This document shows, piece after piece, positions 5,724 to 6,421 of a stretch of 6,421 nucleotides of DNA. A program made the position numbers and the translations under genes. Numbering within the stretch: position 1 is the stretch's first letter; each line of letters opens with the position of its first letter. Source of the DNA: Lysobacteraceae bacterium (GTDB lineage Bacteria > Pseudomonadota > Gammaproteobacteria > Steroidobacterales > Steroidobacteraceae); contig JAAYXG010000813.1 of assembly GCA_012516015.1 (NCBI GenBank), forward strand, positions 1-6,421. The letters run 5' to 3'. The notes beneath the pieces are model-generated. The model did no database searches. It saw nothing but the letters and a program-made list of their open reading frames with translations, and was not told the origin of the DNA.

Positions 5724-6421
5724 TTACATCGACGTGCGGATCGTCCACAGCTCCGGGAAGAAGCGAAGCTCGAGTGCCTTGTTCAGGTACGCGACGCCGC
5801 TCGTGCCGCCCGTGCCGCGCTTGTAGCCTATGATGCGCTCCACGGTTTTCATGTGACTGAAACGCCATAGCTGGAACTTGTGATCGAGATCGACGAGCTT
5901 CTCCGCGAGCTCGTACAGATCCCAGTGCGCATCATGACTGTGATACACGGCGAGCCACGCCGCCGCCACCTGCTTGTTCGCTACGTACGGCTTCGACCAA
6001 TCGCGATCGACATACTCTCGCGGGATCTCGAAGCCTCGACGGCTCAACAATCGCAACGACTCGTCGTAGATGCTGGGGCTATGCAAGGCGGTTTCCAGCG
6101 CCGCATAGGCACGCGGGTCGCGCTTGTGCACGGCGATCGTGTCGGCGTTCTTGTTGCCGATGATGAACTCCAGCATCCGATACTGCACGGATTGGAACCC
6201 TGACGCGCGCCCCAAGTGGTTGCGGAAGGCCGAGTAGTCCGCGGGTGTCATCGTCGCGAGCACGTCCCACGATTGCACGAGCTGTGCCTGAATCCGCGAG
6301 ACGCGCGCAAGCATCTTGAACGAGGGGCCGAGATCGTCTCGGCGAATGTGGTCCAGCGCGGCCGTCAGCTCGTGCAAGCAGAGCTTCATCCAAAGCTCGC
6401 TCGCCTGATGGATGATGATGA
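5724..6421 (-). CDS. kynA: Tryptophan 2,3-dioxygenase (5' truncated by window edge)
   Basis: This is a cytosolic haem dioxygenase that opens the indole ring of L-tryptophan to N-formylkynurenine, the first step of the kynurenine pathway. The frame stays open to the window edge, reading I-I-I-H-Q-A-S-E-L-W before M-K-L-C-L-H-E-L. The ATG at 6389 is therefore internal and roughly 50 N-terminal residues are missing; 231 residues are visible. Using Xanthomonas campestris numbering, the distal His55 is at nt 6408-6410, Tyr113 and Arg117 are in DYSAFR (6234-6236 and 6222-6224), and the haem ligand His240 is in FSHMKTVERIIGYK (5853-5855). Spacing between the two histidines is 185 residues, exactly as expected. 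The substrate loop reads GTGGTSG, with Thr where many homologues have Ser; Thr254 is kept. The C-terminus LRFFPELWTIRTSM is family-like. No other kynurenine gene is visible. Confidence 0.95.
   Translation of the reverse strand, partial: IIIHQASELWMKLCLHELTAALDHIRRDDLGPSFKMLARVSRIQAQLVQSWDVLATMTPADYSAFRNHLGRASGFQSVQYRMLEFIIGNKNADTIAVHKRDPRAYAALETALHSPSIYDESLRLLSRRGFEIPREYVDRDWSKPYVANKQVAAAWLAVYHSHDAHWDLYELAEKLVDLDHKFQLWRFSHMKTVERIIGYKRGTGGTSGVAYLNKALELRFFPELWTIRTSM

Overview
The window is GC-rich, densely coded bacterial chromosome, most like a gammaproteobacterium. A xanthomonad- or Steroidobacter-like relative is my guess from protein flavour only. It carries ordinary metabolic and envelope genes: aconitase, a crotonase-fold enzyme, CreD, the MsrP/MsrQ periplasmic methionine sulfoxide reductase, and tryptophan 2,3-dioxygenase. 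I see no transposase, phage gene, tRNA, rRNA or CRISPR array.

Layout, left to right. The 3' two-fifths or so of an acnA-type aconitase enters from the left edge (+). Eight bases later comes a 249-aa crotonase-family protein (+) whose active-site residues look like an enoyl-CoA isomerase rather than a hydratase. It converges on a small unknown protein of about 106 aa with a very basic tail (-). That gene lies downstream of creD (-) and is probably co-transcribed with it. A 201-bp gap separates creD from the divergent msrP-msrQ pair (+). MsrP is the Tat-exported molybdenum catalytic subunit and MsrQ its haem membrane partner; together they repair oxidised methionines in periplasmic proteins. 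msrQ converges on tryptophan 2,3-dioxygenase (-), which runs off the right edge, so its N-terminus lies outside the window.

The most unusual content is non-coding. Two palindromes, about 2.9 kb apart, are both built from strictly 7-nt units. One sits in the convergent gap after the crotonase gene (1927-2001), the other between msrP and msrQ (4885-4986). They use different heptamers (GTGTAAT/GTGTAAA versus GTTGACA/GTTGACG) but share the same plan. Each left arm has four heptads that alternate at the seventh base. In each, the outermost heptad has G where the others have A at position 5. Each then has a fifth heptad of the form G-Y-C-A-G-A-R, a loop, and a right arm opening with TTCTGRC. In the first, the final Val codon and TGA stop of both converging genes lie inside the arms. 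In the second, the structure fills nearly the whole msrP-msrQ gap and leaves msrQ without a visible Shine-Dalgarno sequence next to its ATG. They look like two members of a family of heptad-repeat hairpins that I cannot match to a named class.
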